Origin: Candidatus Methanosuratincola petrocarbonis (ex Vanwonterghem et al. 2016)
GTDB lineage: Archaea; Thermoproteota; Methanomethylicia; Methanomethylicales; Methanomethylicaceae
Assembly: GCA_001717015.1 (NCBI GenBank)
Contig: MAGV01000083.1
Span: 44,968 to 53,314 of the forward strand
Length of the DNA stretch: 8,347 nt
Direction: 5' to 3'
Part shown: positions 1-6,105 of the stretch, piece after piece
Layout: each line of letters starts with the position of its first letter
Numbering within the stretch: position 1 is the first letter of the stretch
Notes under the pieces: model-generated
What the model saw: only the letters and a program-made list of their open reading frames with translations
Told to the model about the DNA's origin: nothing
The model's database searches: none
Made by a program: the position numbers and the translations under genes

Positions 1-522
1 GAGGCTCTCAGGAGGCGGGTCAGCCTGCTTCGCGGTCTCCCCACGTCGAAGCTTGATGAGATAAAGAATTCCATAGTGATTACGCCAGGCGTCGTTGACC
101 TGATAAGCCAACTCAAATCAAGGGGTTTCGTAGTCGGCATAGTGACTGGGGGATTCGATTTTGTGGCCGAACACGTGGGACGTATGATCGGGGCAGACTA
201 TGTCTTCAGCAACAGGCTTCTAAGCAAGGACGGGATCTTGACGGGCGAGGTCGAGGGCGAAATGACCGGCCCCGAGGCAAAGCTGAATGCGATCAGGAAG
301 ATAGCCAGAGACCTCGGCATTGGGCTTGAGTCATGCGTTGCAGTCGGGGATGGCGCGAATGACCTATTCATGATAGAAAATGTGGGGCTAGGAGTCGGAT
401 TCAAGGCTAAGCTGGTCGTCAGGGAAAAGGCTCCAGCATTGATAAATACCGATGACATACGGGTGCTGCTAGCTCTGATTGGCTGCATCCAACTCAAAGA
501 TGATATCCTTAAAAGGATTTGA
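1..522 (+). CDS. serB: Phosphoserine phosphatase SerB, 3' part (5' end outside window)
   Basis: HAD-superfamily phosphatase that hydrolyses O-phosphoserine to serine, the last step of the phosphorylated serine pathway; cytosolic. The frame is open from base 1, so the gene starts upstream and the valine GTG at 76 is internal. Visible HAD motifs: VTGGFD (motif II; usually a serine or threonine before the GG), the lysine in GPEAKLNAI (motif III) and GDGANDLFMI at about 346-375 (motif IV, Mg-binding aspartates). The following GLGVGFKAK...VREKA is the usual SerB tail. The nucleophile motif DxDxT and the cap domain are largely off the left edge. The FMI after GDGANDL, where family members usually have PMI or SMI, is a minor variant. 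A 195-base gap and a separate promoter divide it from the thioredoxin gene, so they are probably separate transcripts. Assignment is firm; a related HAD phosphatase of the SerB subfamily is the only real alternative. Confidence 0.93.
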   Translation, partial: EALRRRVSLLRGLPTSKLDEIKNSIVITPGVVDLISQLKSRGFVVGIVTGGFDFVAEHVGRMIGADYVFSNRLLSKDGILTGEVEGEMTGPEAKLNAIRKIARDLGIGLESCVAVGDGANDLFMIENVGLGVGFKAKLVVREKAPALINTDDIRVLLALIGCIQLKDDILKRI

Positions 523-552
523 TGAAGCATTCGATTTTCCAGCATATTCTCC

Positions 553-596
553 AGTTTGGGATGAGCCGAAGCATCCATAACGATCCAGCCCAAACT
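553..596. repeat. Inverted repeat after serB (8-bp stem)
   Basis: AGTTTGGG (553-560) is exactly complementary to CCCAAACT (589-596) across a 28-base loop. Inside it GGATG (559-563) could alternatively pair with CATCC (572-576). It begins about 30 bases after the serB stop and could form a 3' stem-loop on the serB mRNA. No T-tract follows, so it does not look like an intrinsic terminator. An 8-bp stem with this loop size is expected a few times by chance in a window this long, so the meaning is uncertain. The rest of 523-672 shows nothing I can name. Confidence 0.3.
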
Positions 597-672
597 TAGA
601 CACCTGACTAAATACAGCCGAATATGCCGCCACAGGAATACTCGCCCCCTCGGAGGCATGCCGACCCCACCC

Positions 673-713
673 AAAAAGTACATATAATCTGGAATATGAA
701 ACCTTAAGGGTGG
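673..713 (+). promoter_or_regulatory. Thioredoxin promoter and ribosome-binding site
   Basis: An A-rich BRE-like stretch (AAAAAGTA, 673-680) is followed by a TATA-like box (CATATAAT, 681-688). Transcription would start about 25 bases on, near 710. That leaves a leader of only some 5-10 bases before the ATG at 718. GGGTGG (708-713) could serve as a weak Shine-Dalgarno, or translation may be close to leaderless. This placement supports the start at 718 over the internal ATG at 811. Confidence 0.5.
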
Positions 714-717
714 TTTG

Positions 718-1134
718 ATGGGGTTTGACTGGGACGAAGAACTCAAAAAGATAAAAGAGAGGAAACTACAGGAGATAACTTCAAAGAAGGGAGATGAAAA
801 AGAATTGTCAATGGAAAAAGAAATTACGGTAACAGACGGGAACTTCGAAAGCATAATAACGAATACGAACTCGCTGGTGGTGATTGACTTCTGGGCAACA
901 TGGTGCGGACCTTGCATGTACATGGTTCCGATCTTCGAGAAGATCGCCAGGAAGTATGCTGGGAAGGCGGTGTTCGGCAGGATGAATGTCGATGAGAACC
1001 CTATAGTGCCCGGAAGGTTGGGCATCTATGGGATCCCGACTTTCGTATTCTTCAAGAATGGGAAAGAAATCGACAGGATGGTAGGCGCGACCAGCGAGGC
1101 AAACCTGGAAGAGATGATAAAGAAACATCTCTAA
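718..1134 (+). CDS. trxA: Thioredoxin with charged N-terminal extension
   Basis: Small thiol-disulfide oxidoreductase of the cytosol that reduces protein disulfides. The 138-residue protein has the classic active site ATWCGPC (Cys63, Cys66) and the cis-proline loop YGIPTF (Pro107). The thioredoxin fold occupies about residues 33-138, the normal ~106-residue length. Residues 1-31 are an extra, strongly charged and probably helical segment (DEELKKIKERKLQEI at 6-20, then a lysine/glutamate-rich linker). The ATG at 718 is chosen because the TATA box at 681-688 fits it; a TTG directly before it is in frame but less likely. An ATG at 811 would give a minimal thioredoxin but has no ribosome-binding site. 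No electron donor (thioredoxin reductase) is encoded nearby. The extension resembles, from memory, the N-terminus of PDCD5-type archaeal proteins. Family assignment is secure; the specific target is unknown. Confidence 0.94.
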   Translation: MGFDWDEELKKIKERKLQEITSKKGDEKELSMEKEITVTDGNFESIITNTNSLVVIDFWATWCGPCMYMVPIFEKIARKYAGKAVFGRMNVDENPIVPGRLGIYGIPTFVFFKNGKEIDRMVGATSEANLEEMIKKHL

Positions 1135-1140
1135 CCGACG

Positions 1141-1158
1141 CCTTTTTACCTCTTTACC
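1141..1158 (+). terminator. T-rich archaeal terminator after thioredoxin
   Basis: Two pyrimidine-rich runs (CCTTTTTACC, then CTCTTTACC) begin seven bases after the thioredoxin stop. Archaeal RNA polymerase terminates on such T-tracts without needing a hairpin. Placement just after a single gene and ahead of a new promoter fits termination; the T-run is short, so efficiency may be partial. Confidence 0.4.
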
Positions 1159-1220
1159 AACATGGCGCAAAACCCGCACCATTTACTTAATGTATGGATA
1201 TGTCTACTGCTGGCTGGTAA

Positions 1221-1266
1221 GAAACCTTAATATGGTCTATAAATTCACTCTGTGACTGCAGTGATC
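1221..1266 (+). promoter_or_regulatory. glgP promoter region and first ribosome-binding site
   Basis: Two TATA candidates lie here. GAAAC followed by CTTAATAT (1221-1233) would start transcription near 1255. TCTATAAAT (1236-1244) would start it near 1267. GTGATC (1261-1266) matches the anti-Shine-Dalgarno region and sits seven bases before the ATG at 1274, but would only be transcribed from the first box. The choice of TATA box therefore decides which glgP start is used. Confidence 0.45.
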
Positions 1267-1273
1267 TGCCTGG

Positions 1274-2983
1274 ATGATCTTTGGGGTCTGGAATGGTGAT
1301 GCGATGATGCTAGTCAACAGCTTCGATAGAAACCGAACCGGCATCGCTTATTTCTCCATGGAGATCGCTCTTGATAGCGACATACCGACCTATGCAGGAG
1401 GGCTAGGTGTACTTGCAGGTGACACCGTCAGGTCTGCTGCCGACCTGAAAGTGCCTCTGGTGGCTGTATCACTAGTCAGCCGGAAAGGCTACTTCACCCA
1501 GAAGCTCAGCGCAAAAGGGGAACAGACTGAGTTGCCCTCGGACTGGGACCCTTCAAAGCGGGCTGAGGAGCTGCCTGTGAGGGCTACCGTTAAGATCGAG
1601 GACAGGGACGTGCAAGTAAGAGCTTTCCACTACCAGGTTTCTAGCCCCAAAGGGGGAAACGTGCCGGTTTTGCTCCTGGACACTGATCTGGTTGAAAACC
1701 AGCCCGGTGATAGGGAAATAACGCATTACCTCTACGGTGGGGACTTGGAGTACCGGCTGAAACAAGAGGTCGTGCTCGGGATAGGCGGCGTCCGGATATT
1801 GAACGCCCTCGGCTTCAGAATAAGACGTTACCATATGAACGAGGGGCACTCTGCACTGCTGTCGCTCGAGCTACTCAGGGAGAACCAGCTCGATGCAAAG
1901 CGGGTGAAGAGCATGTGCATCTTCACCACCCATACCCCGGTTGAGGCGGCTTTTGACAAGTTCGAGTACCCGATGATCGACCGTGTCTTGGGAGATCTAG
2001 TCCCTAAAGACGTGATAAGGCAGTATGGAGGGGGAGAAAGGCTGAACATGACCTTGCTAGCTCTAAACCTCAGCGATTATGTCAACGGGGTATCCAGGAG
2101 GTATGGGGAGTACTCCACAAGCCTCTTCCCTGGCTACAAGGTCCATGCCATAACTAATGGTGTGCACTCGTTCACTTGGACATGTGCGCATTTCAAGAGG
2201 CTTTATGACAGGTACCTCCCGGGCTGGGCGGATGAGCCAAGCTTCCTGACCAGGGTAGGGACGATCCCGGACAAGGAGATACTCGAGGCCCACAGGGAAG
2301 CAAAAGAGGATCTATTGACCTGCGTGAGGACAATGACCGGAATTGAAATGGATCCGCGTGTCCTCACGATAGGGTTCGCAAGGAGGGCCACGGGGTACAA
2401 GCGCCCGAATCTGATCTTCTCAGATGTTGATCGCCTACGGAAGATTGCACGCCGGTGGGGGCTTCAGATCATCTTCGCGGGCAAGTCTCACCCAAAGGAC
2501 GAAACTGGTAAACTGATGATCAAGCAGATATTCCGTTATATGGAAGAGCTGAAAGACGACATAAAGATGGTCTACCTCGAGAACTACGACCTCGCCCTCT
2601 CCAAGCTCATGGTCTCCGGAGTCGATGTGTGGCTGAATACGCCCCAACCCCCTATGGAGGCCTCTGGGACGAGCGGGATGAAGGCTGCACACAACGGGGT
2701 ACTCAATTTCAGCGTATTGGATGGCTGGTGGGTAGAGGGGTGGATAGAAAATGTCACCGGGTGGGCGATAGGTCCACACCCACACGAGAACGTCACTCCC
2801 GAAGAGAGGAAGCAGCAGGAAAAGGAGGACCTCTACAACAAGCTGAACTACATCATATGCCCCGCCTACTACGACAGGGTAGACGATTGGGCGGACATGA
2901 TGCAGAACTCAATAGGCATCCTGGCATCGTACTTCAACAGCCACCGGATGATGCGCCGCTACGTGACTGACGCATACCTCTGA
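1274..2983 (+). CDS. glgP: Alpha-glucan (glycogen/maltodextrin) phosphorylase, short archaeal form
   Basis: PLP-dependent glycosyltransferase (GT35) that phosphorolyses alpha-1,4-glucan ends to glucose-1-phosphate; cytosolic. Seen in the 569-residue translation: IAYFSMEIAL and TYAGGLGVLAGD near the N-terminus, NEGHSAL (His192), FTTHTPV (His220), GFARRATGYKR, and the PLP-lysine motif EASGTSGMKAAHNG with Lys470. It is of the compact type (about 550-600 residues) rather than the 800+ residue animal/E. coli type, so it lacks their N-terminal allosteric segment. Start is uncertain: ATG 1274 has GTGATC seven bases upstream, but ATG 1304/1307 have GGTGAT (1295-1300) and would give a protein that begins nearer the conserved IAYFSMEI. 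The next gene follows after 50 bases on the same strand and may be co-transcribed. The product could feed glucose-6-phosphate to Ino1 encoded nearby (inference). Substrate (glycogen, maltodextrin or starch) cannot be told from sequence. Confidence 0.95.
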   Translation: MIFGVWNGDAMMLVNSFDRNRTGIAYFSMEIALDSDIPTYAGGLGVLAGDTVRSAADLKVPLVAVSLVSRKGYFTQKLSAKGEQTELPSDWDPSKRAEELPVRATVKIEDRDVQVRAFHYQVSSPKGGNVPVLLLDTDLVENQPGDREITHYLYGGDLEYRLKQEVVLGIGGVRILNALGFRIRRYHMNEGHSALLSLELLRENQLDAKRVKSMCIFTTHTPVEAAFDKFEYPMIDRVLGDLVPKDVIRQYGGGERLNMTLLALNLSDYVNGVSRRYGEYSTSLFPGYKVHAITNGVHSFTWTCAHFKRLYDRYLPGWADEPSFLTRVGTIPDKEILEAHREAKEDLLTCVRTMTGIEMDPRVLTIGFARRATGYKRPNLIFSDVDRLRKIARRWGLQIIFAGKSHPKDETGKLMIKQIFRYMEELKDDIKMVYLENYDLALSKLMVSGVDVWLNTPQPPMEASGTSGMKAAHNGVLNFSVLDGWWVEGWIENVTGWAIGPHPHENVTPEERKQQEKEDLYNKLNYIICPAYYDRVDDWADMMQNSIGILASYFNSHRMMRRYVTDAYL

Positions 2984-2989
2984 TCCAGA

Positions 2990-3026
2990 AAACTCTTTAG
3001 TAGGCAAGGCTTTCTTTAGCTAGGTG
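2990..3026 (+). promoter_or_regulatory. Possible weak promoter and RBS of the TatD-like gene
   Basis: AGGTG (3022-3026) lies seven bases before the ATG at 3034 and is a convincing Shine-Dalgarno. Upstream, AAAACTCTTTAGT (about 2987-2999) resembles a weak BRE/TATA and would start transcription near 3021. Read-through from glgP is equally possible, and the CTTTCTTT run (3009-3017) could be a weak glgP terminator. Confidence 0.3.
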
Positions 3027-3033
3027 TTTTGAC

Positions 3034-3801
3034 ATGAAGTGCATCGATCCCCATACCCACACTTACTTCCGAGGCCCGGAGGATCTTGAACTTATGTCCG
3101 TCTCAGGGGTCGAGGGAGTGGTTCTCTGCTCTTATTTCCCCATTCAGCCGACTGGAGCATCGACGGTCTTCGACTTCTTCAAGTTTCTGGCTGAGGAAGA
3201 GGCTGCCAGGTTAGCCTCCTATGGCATAGACTTCAGACTGGCTATGGGCATACACCCCAAGTTCATCCCGAAGTATGAGCTCGACCTCGCGATCGAACGT
3301 GTACTGGCCATTTTTGACAACGCCTTGGCAAACGCACTTGGGGAGGTAGGTCTTGAGACAGGAAGCGAGGATGAAGTAGACGTTTTGGTCAAGCAGCTAC
3401 GTATTGCCAACGAGTACGACCGCCCGGTGATAGTCTACACGCCCCAGAAGAACAAGGAAACTGTAGTTGAGAGGCTCCTGCAAATCCTAAAGGAAGAGTG
3501 CACCGAACCCTCGCGGGTAGTGGTTGACCATCTTACCCCGCCGCTTGTGCCGAAAGTAAGGGAACTGGGCTTCAACGTTGGCCTCACGGTGCAGCAGGGG
3601 AAGCTTACCCCGTGCGATGTGAAGGAAGTTGTCGAGAAGCACGGTCCGGAGGGGGTAATCGTCAACAGCGGGCTGGGGTGCGAGCCGTCCGACCCGTTAG
3701 CCGTCCTGAGAACTGCGAAGTATCTTGACAGGTCTGGAATAGGGGGCAGGGACATCCAGCTGGTGACCTATTCGAACGCAAGGTCCGTAATCTGGTTCTG
3801 A
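3034..3801 (+). CDS. TatD-like TIM-barrel metal-dependent hydrolase (archaeal COG1099-type)
   Basis: Putative metallohydrolase of the amidohydrolase/TatD fold; 255 residues, a full-length single domain. Metal-ligand candidates occur in the expected order: DPHTHT (His7, His9) on strand 1, GIHP (His74), GEVGLE (Glu104), DHLTP (His166) and SDPLAV (Asp220). The region before the last motif reads VNSGLG, where TatD nucleases have an aspartate; SDPLAV is, from memory, characteristic of the archaeal subfamily. No signal peptide or membrane segment is seen. Start is fixed by AGGTG at seven bases. It follows glgP in the same direction and is convergent with ino1. TatD proteins are often labelled DNases, but the substrate of this branch is not established and could be a phosphoester or cyclic metabolite. 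Fold assignment is good; the biochemical role is unknown. Confidence 0.87.
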   Translation: MKCIDPHTHTYFRGPEDLELMSVSGVEGVVLCSYFPIQPTGASTVFDFFKFLAEEEAARLASYGIDFRLAMGIHPKFIPKYELDLAIERVLAIFDNALANALGEVGLETGSEDEVDVLVKQLRIANEYDRPVIVYTPQKNKETVVERLLQILKEECTEPSRVVVDHLTPPLVPKVRELGFNVGLTVQQGKLTPCDVKEVVEKHGPEGVIVNSGLGCEPSDPLAVLRTAKYLDRSGIGGRDIQLVTYSNARSVIWF

Positions 3802-3814
3802 TTGCAAGATCTGT

Positions 3815-3824
3815 CGAGAAAAAG
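3815..3824 (-). terminator. Weak T-tract after ino1, in the convergent gap
   Basis: On the minus strand the run CCTTTTTCTC lies about 85 bases beyond the ino1 stop and is the only T-tract in the 107-base gap between the two convergent genes. It could end the ino1 transcript. No comparable T-run serves the plus-strand hydrolase gene, whose transcript may run into antisense of ino1. No other feature was seen in 3802-3908. Confidence 0.25.
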
Positions 3825-3908
3825 GAGTGGAAGCAGAATGCGATTTGGCTTGCGGCATCTCGCCGTGCAATTCTTCATGGAAGGTCAGGTAGGCTTTGAG
3901 GTGCCCTG

Positions 3909-4979
3909 TTACCTTTCTGCCTTACCTTCTATGAAGTCCTCAAATCTCTGCTTGGCCACTTCGTATGGCATCTGGATTGGAGGGTGCTTGAATGCGAATG
4001 CAGAGGGCCCTATGAGCCTTCCTGCGACCCCCCTGTCGAGCGCAATCCGGGCTGCCCTTATCACATCTATTACTACCCCGCCGCTGTTTGGCGCGTCCCA
4101 AACGTCGAGCTTGACGTCTATCTGGACTGGAGTCCCGCCGAAGTATTCTCCTTTCATGTACACGTAGCAGATCTTCTTGTTATCCAGGAAGGGAACATAG
4201 TCCGAAGGTCCGATCCTAAGCGGTATGTTATAAGGTATCATGGCCGCCACCGCCGAAGTTTTGCTTATCCTCTTTGAGATCAGCCTCTCCTCTTCGAGCA
4301 TGTTCAGGAAATCCGTGTCCCCGCCTATGTTCAGCTGGTAGCTCTCGGTCACTTTCACCCCGCGATCCACGAGCAGCTTTGCAAGCGTCTTGTGGAGCAC
4401 GGTCGCCCCGATCTGGCTCATCACGTCATCGCCGGCAACAGGCAGCCCCTTCTCCTCAAATTTCTTTGCCCATGAGTCGTCGGAAGCGATAAACACCGGC
4501 ATGCAGTTCACGAATGCGCACCCTGCCTTCAGCACCTGCTCCGCATACCATCTTACTGCCTGCTCGGATCCTACTGGGAGGTAGTTGACCACGACTTCTG
4601 CGCCAGAGTCCTTAAGTTCAGCTGCAACGTCTACGGGCTTCGCGTCTTCGTCCACCTTGACATACCCTTTGAGGTACTTGCCAAGGCCATCCATAACGGG
4701 GCCCCTCTTCACCTCAACGCCGAGGTTGGGCACATCTGCGAACTTTCTTGTATTGTTGGGCTCCGAGAGTATTGCCTGAGAGAGATCCTTCCCGACTTTC
4801 CTGGAATCCACGTCAAAAGCAGCAACGAACTCAATGTCCTTGACATGGTACCCTCCCATGTTGACGTGTAGGAGCCCTGGCACGAAGTCGTCATCTTTAG
4901 CATTCCTGTAATAATAAGTGCCTTGGATCAATGCACTGGCGCAGTTGCCTATCCCAATTATTGCGACCTTAATCGTCAT
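3909..4979 (-). CDS. ino1: myo-Inositol-3-phosphate synthase
   Basis: NAD-dependent enzyme that converts D-glucose-6-phosphate to 1D-myo-inositol 3-phosphate; cytosolic. The product is the precursor of archaetidylinositol headgroups and, in some thermophiles, of inositol-phosphate solutes. The 356-residue protein starts with the Rossmann motif VAIIGIGNCAS (5-15). It carries VVNYLPVGSEQAV, GDDVMSQIGAT, NIGGDTDFLNML (217-228), KRISKT (Lys240) and DVKLDVWDAPNSGG (Lys290), all typical of the compact bacterial/archaeal synthase; eukaryotic forms are about 510 residues. ATG 4979 is chosen because GGGAG (4992-4988, minus strand) sits eight bases upstream. The longer TTG frame to 5021 would run into the TATA box. 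It is a single-gene transcript, convergent with the TatD-like gene and downstream of the trmB-like gene on the same strand. Identification is very secure. Confidence 0.96.
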   Translation of the reverse strand: MTIKVAIIGIGNCASALIQGTYYYRNAKDDDFVPGLLHVNMGGYHVKDIEFVAAFDVDSRKVGKDLSQAILSEPNNTRKFADVPNLGVEVKRGPVMDGLGKYLKGYVKVDEDAKPVDVAAELKDSGAEVVVNYLPVGSEQAVRWYAEQVLKAGCAFVNCMPVFIASDDSWAKKFEEKGLPVAGDDVMSQIGATVLHKTLAKLLVDRGVKVTESYQLNIGGDTDFLNMLEEERLISKRISKTSAVAAMIPYNIPLRIGPSDYVPFLDNKKICYVYMKGEYFGGTPVQIDVKLDVWDAPNSGGVVIDVIRAARIALDRGVAGRLIGPSAFAFKHPPIQMPYEVAKQRFEDFIEGKAER

Positions 4980-4987
4980 GCCCATAT

Positions 4988-5033
4988 CTCCCTGCCTGTT
5001 CTGCGCATTTTTGTAATGCAAACTATTTTATAA
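4988..5033 (-). promoter_or_regulatory. ino1 promoter and ribosome-binding site
   Basis: On the minus strand TTATAAAATA (5033-5024) is a strong archaeal TATA box. Transcription would start near 5003, giving a leader of about 24 bases that carries GGGAG (4992-4988) eight bases before ATG 4979. The box also rules out the in-frame TTG at 5021 as the start. It indicates that ino1 is transcribed independently of the regulator gene to its right. Confidence 0.6.
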
Positions 5034-5090
5034 CCATAAAGGTTACAGTGCAGAGTATTTTTAGGCTATTAATAAGCGTTTCTTGAACGC

Positions 5091-5160
5091 CATCTGCCTT
5101 GCCCCCTCCGCCGATACGTGCCTGACCCGATTGTTCAAGGCATCCCGTCAGGCTCGGGTG
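5091..5160. other. GC-rich intergenic segment with crossing complementary stretches
   Basis: Between the ino1 promoter and the trmB stop lies a stretch far richer in G+C than the AT-rich bases on either side. TGCCTTG (5095-5101) complements CAAGGCA (5136-5142). GCCTGA (5120-5125) complements TCAGGC (5148-5153). ACCCGA (5125-5130) complements TCGGGT (5154-5159). The pairs cross one another, so they would form alternative folds or a pseudoknot. A small hairpin, GCGTT/AACGC (5076-5080 with 5086-5090), lies just to the left. It could belong to the 3' UTR of trmB, to an unannotated RNA, or be chance. It lies upstream of the ino1 TATA box and so is not in the ino1 leader. No known RNA family is recognised. 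Confidence 0.25.
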
Positions 5161-5198
5161 CGCAAAAGTTGGAATGTGGCAGCAGCCAATCAGTCAGA

Positions 5199-5213
5199 TT
5201 TATAAAAAACTAG
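5199..5213 (-). terminator. T-tract downstream of trmB-like gene (alternatively a plus-strand TATA box)
   Basis: On the minus strand CTAGTTTTTTATAAA is a T6 run about 135 bases after the trmB stop and may end that transcript. Read on the plus strand the same bases (TTTATAAAAAACTAG) look like a TATA box that would start RNA near 5228, just ahead of a short ORF. The two readings cannot be separated from sequence. Confidence 0.3.
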
Positions 5214-5239
5214 TCGGATAGGATATTGGGCTATGATGA

Positions 5240-5350
5240 ATGCTGGTATTACGGATGTGCAAGATGAAGTATGACATCAGAACAGAGCCCAGATATGTAG
5301 CAAGATTCCTCTACCTCAATCGGATGAACCGGCATGATTTGTGCTGTTAA
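5240..5350 (+). CDS. Doubtful small ORF, 36 codons, convergent with trmB
   Basis: I do not recognise this product. ATG 5240 opens a 36-residue frame ending in TAA at 5348-5350. The peptide is basic (many Arg and Lys), has three cysteines of which two are at the very end (DLCC), and contains a segment YDIRTEPRYVARFLYL that could form a strand and helix. A plus-strand TATA-like box at 5199-5208 would start RNA about 10 bases upstream of the ATG, but there is no clear Shine-Dalgarno. Its stop and that of the trmB gene share the palindrome TTAA (5347-5350). It may be a small gene, a gene remnant, or chance; the length is well within random expectation. Confidence 0.18.
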   Translation: MLVLRMCKMKYDIRTEPRYVARFLYLNRMNRHDLCC

Positions 5351-6105
5351 TTTATCGGGGTCGAAGACGTCCACAAGTTCTCGAAGTAAGTCTTGGCAAT
5401 CTGGACTAGTCCCGCGTGGTTCGACCATATCGCTACACTTGGGTTCGATCCCTCGCTTGCAATGAAGAGTATGGCCTCGTTCCCGTCAACTATTATGCCC
5501 CCTCCGAACATCCTGTCCCTTATCCTGACGCTGAACATCTTTGAGATTCCCTCTATATTGCCACTCGTTACCTGCGATGCTAGGAGCAACCTTAATGCCA
5601 CCTCCTTGCCCCTCAGCCTTAAAAGTGTAGGGTAGAGCTCATCGGATGCCCATTCTGGCATGAATGGTAGTGCAACATCGACTTCCTTGGTCGCATTGAG
5701 AATAGTCGCATAAGCCTTTTTGACTATATCTTCAGTGTTTTTGATGATCCAAATGTCTGGCTTTTCGGCATCTGTGGCGGCCTGCAGATCCTGTAATGAT
5801 GCCTCCAGCTCCCCAAACTTACCGTCGAGCTCCCTTGCCACGACCCTCTTATATTCCGACAAACCCTCAGATGGTGCCTTTGCGCTAAAGACAGTTGGTC
5901 TGCCTGCCCTGACGGTTATCAGAGACTTTGAAGCGAGCTTTTCAAGTACTGTGTAGACCTTCGAGTACGGTATACCGGACGCCTTGCTGATCTCCTTTGC
6001 ATCCATCCCTGCCTTGCTTTTCAGGAGAGTCAAGTAGACCCTGCCCTCACCCTCTGTAATCCCTACCTGAGCCAGCTTGCTCAGTATTCCCCACTCGTTG
6101 CTCAT
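5347..6105 (-). CDS. TrmB-family transcriptional regulator
   Basis: Archaeal DNA-binding regulator of the TrmB family, which usually responds to sugars or other metabolites. The 252-residue protein has a winged helix-turn-helix at about residues 5-75 (GITEGEGRVYLTLL, then AKEISKASGIPYSKVYTVLEKL as recognition region, then a wing with RAGRPTVFSA). A charged, probably coiled helix (about 80-115) follows, then an effector-like domain ending in GGGIIVDGNEAILFI and a final amphipathic helix. It is shorter than full sugar-binding TrmB (about 340 residues), so the classical maltose/trehalose-binding domain appears absent and the ligand is unknown. ATG 6105 is preferred because GGTGA (6116-6112, minus strand) lies five bases upstream; an in-frame GTG at 6114 is part of that site. 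It is divergent from tes, which suggests control of tes and of itself. Confidence 0.92.
   Translation of the reverse strand: MSNEWGILSKLAQVGITEGEGRVYLTLLKSKAGMDAKEISKASGIPYSKVYTVLEKLASKSLITVRAGRPTVFSAKAPSEGLSEYKRVVARELDGKFGELEASLQDLQAATDAEKPDIWIIKNTEDIVKKAYATILNATKEVDVALPFMPEWASDELYPTLLRLRGKEVALRLLLASQVTSGNIEGISKMFSVRIRDRMFGGGIIVDGNEAILFIASEGSNPSVAIWSNHAGLVQIAKTYFENLWTSSTPIN

Noticed and set aside
198..1025. 275-codon open frame on the minus strand across serB and the thioredoxin gene
   Set aside because: It is antisense to two clear genes, crosses the intergenic gap with its promoter, has a low-complexity serine/proline-rich product and shows no known motif; it is a shadow frame.
698..1230. 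GAAACCTTAA repeated exactly at 698-707 and 1221-1230, upstream of two genes, as a shared operator
   Set aside because: Its position relative to TATA box and start codon differs between the two genes, and shared 10-mers are expected by chance in a window of this size.
2629..2970. 113-codon plus-strand frame inside glgP
   Set aside because: It is a +1 shadow of the conserved PLP-lysine region, with an arginine-rich product lacking any family motif.
4980..5021. Longer ino1 start (TTG 5021 or ATG 4985)
   Set aside because: TTG 5021 lies next to the strong minus-strand TATA box at 5024-5033 and upstream of the predicted RNA start; ATG 4985 is only two bases from GGGAG, while ATG 4979 has ideal spacing and matches the conserved N-terminus.
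5233..5290. C/D box small RNA (ATGATGA at 5233-5239 matches a C box)
   Set aside because: No CTGA D or D' box follows at a workable distance and no terminal stem is visible.
5022..5346. tRNA or other known RNA gene in the long intergenic region
   Set aside because: No T-arm-like GGTTCRA with matching acceptor stem on either strand and no other recognised family.
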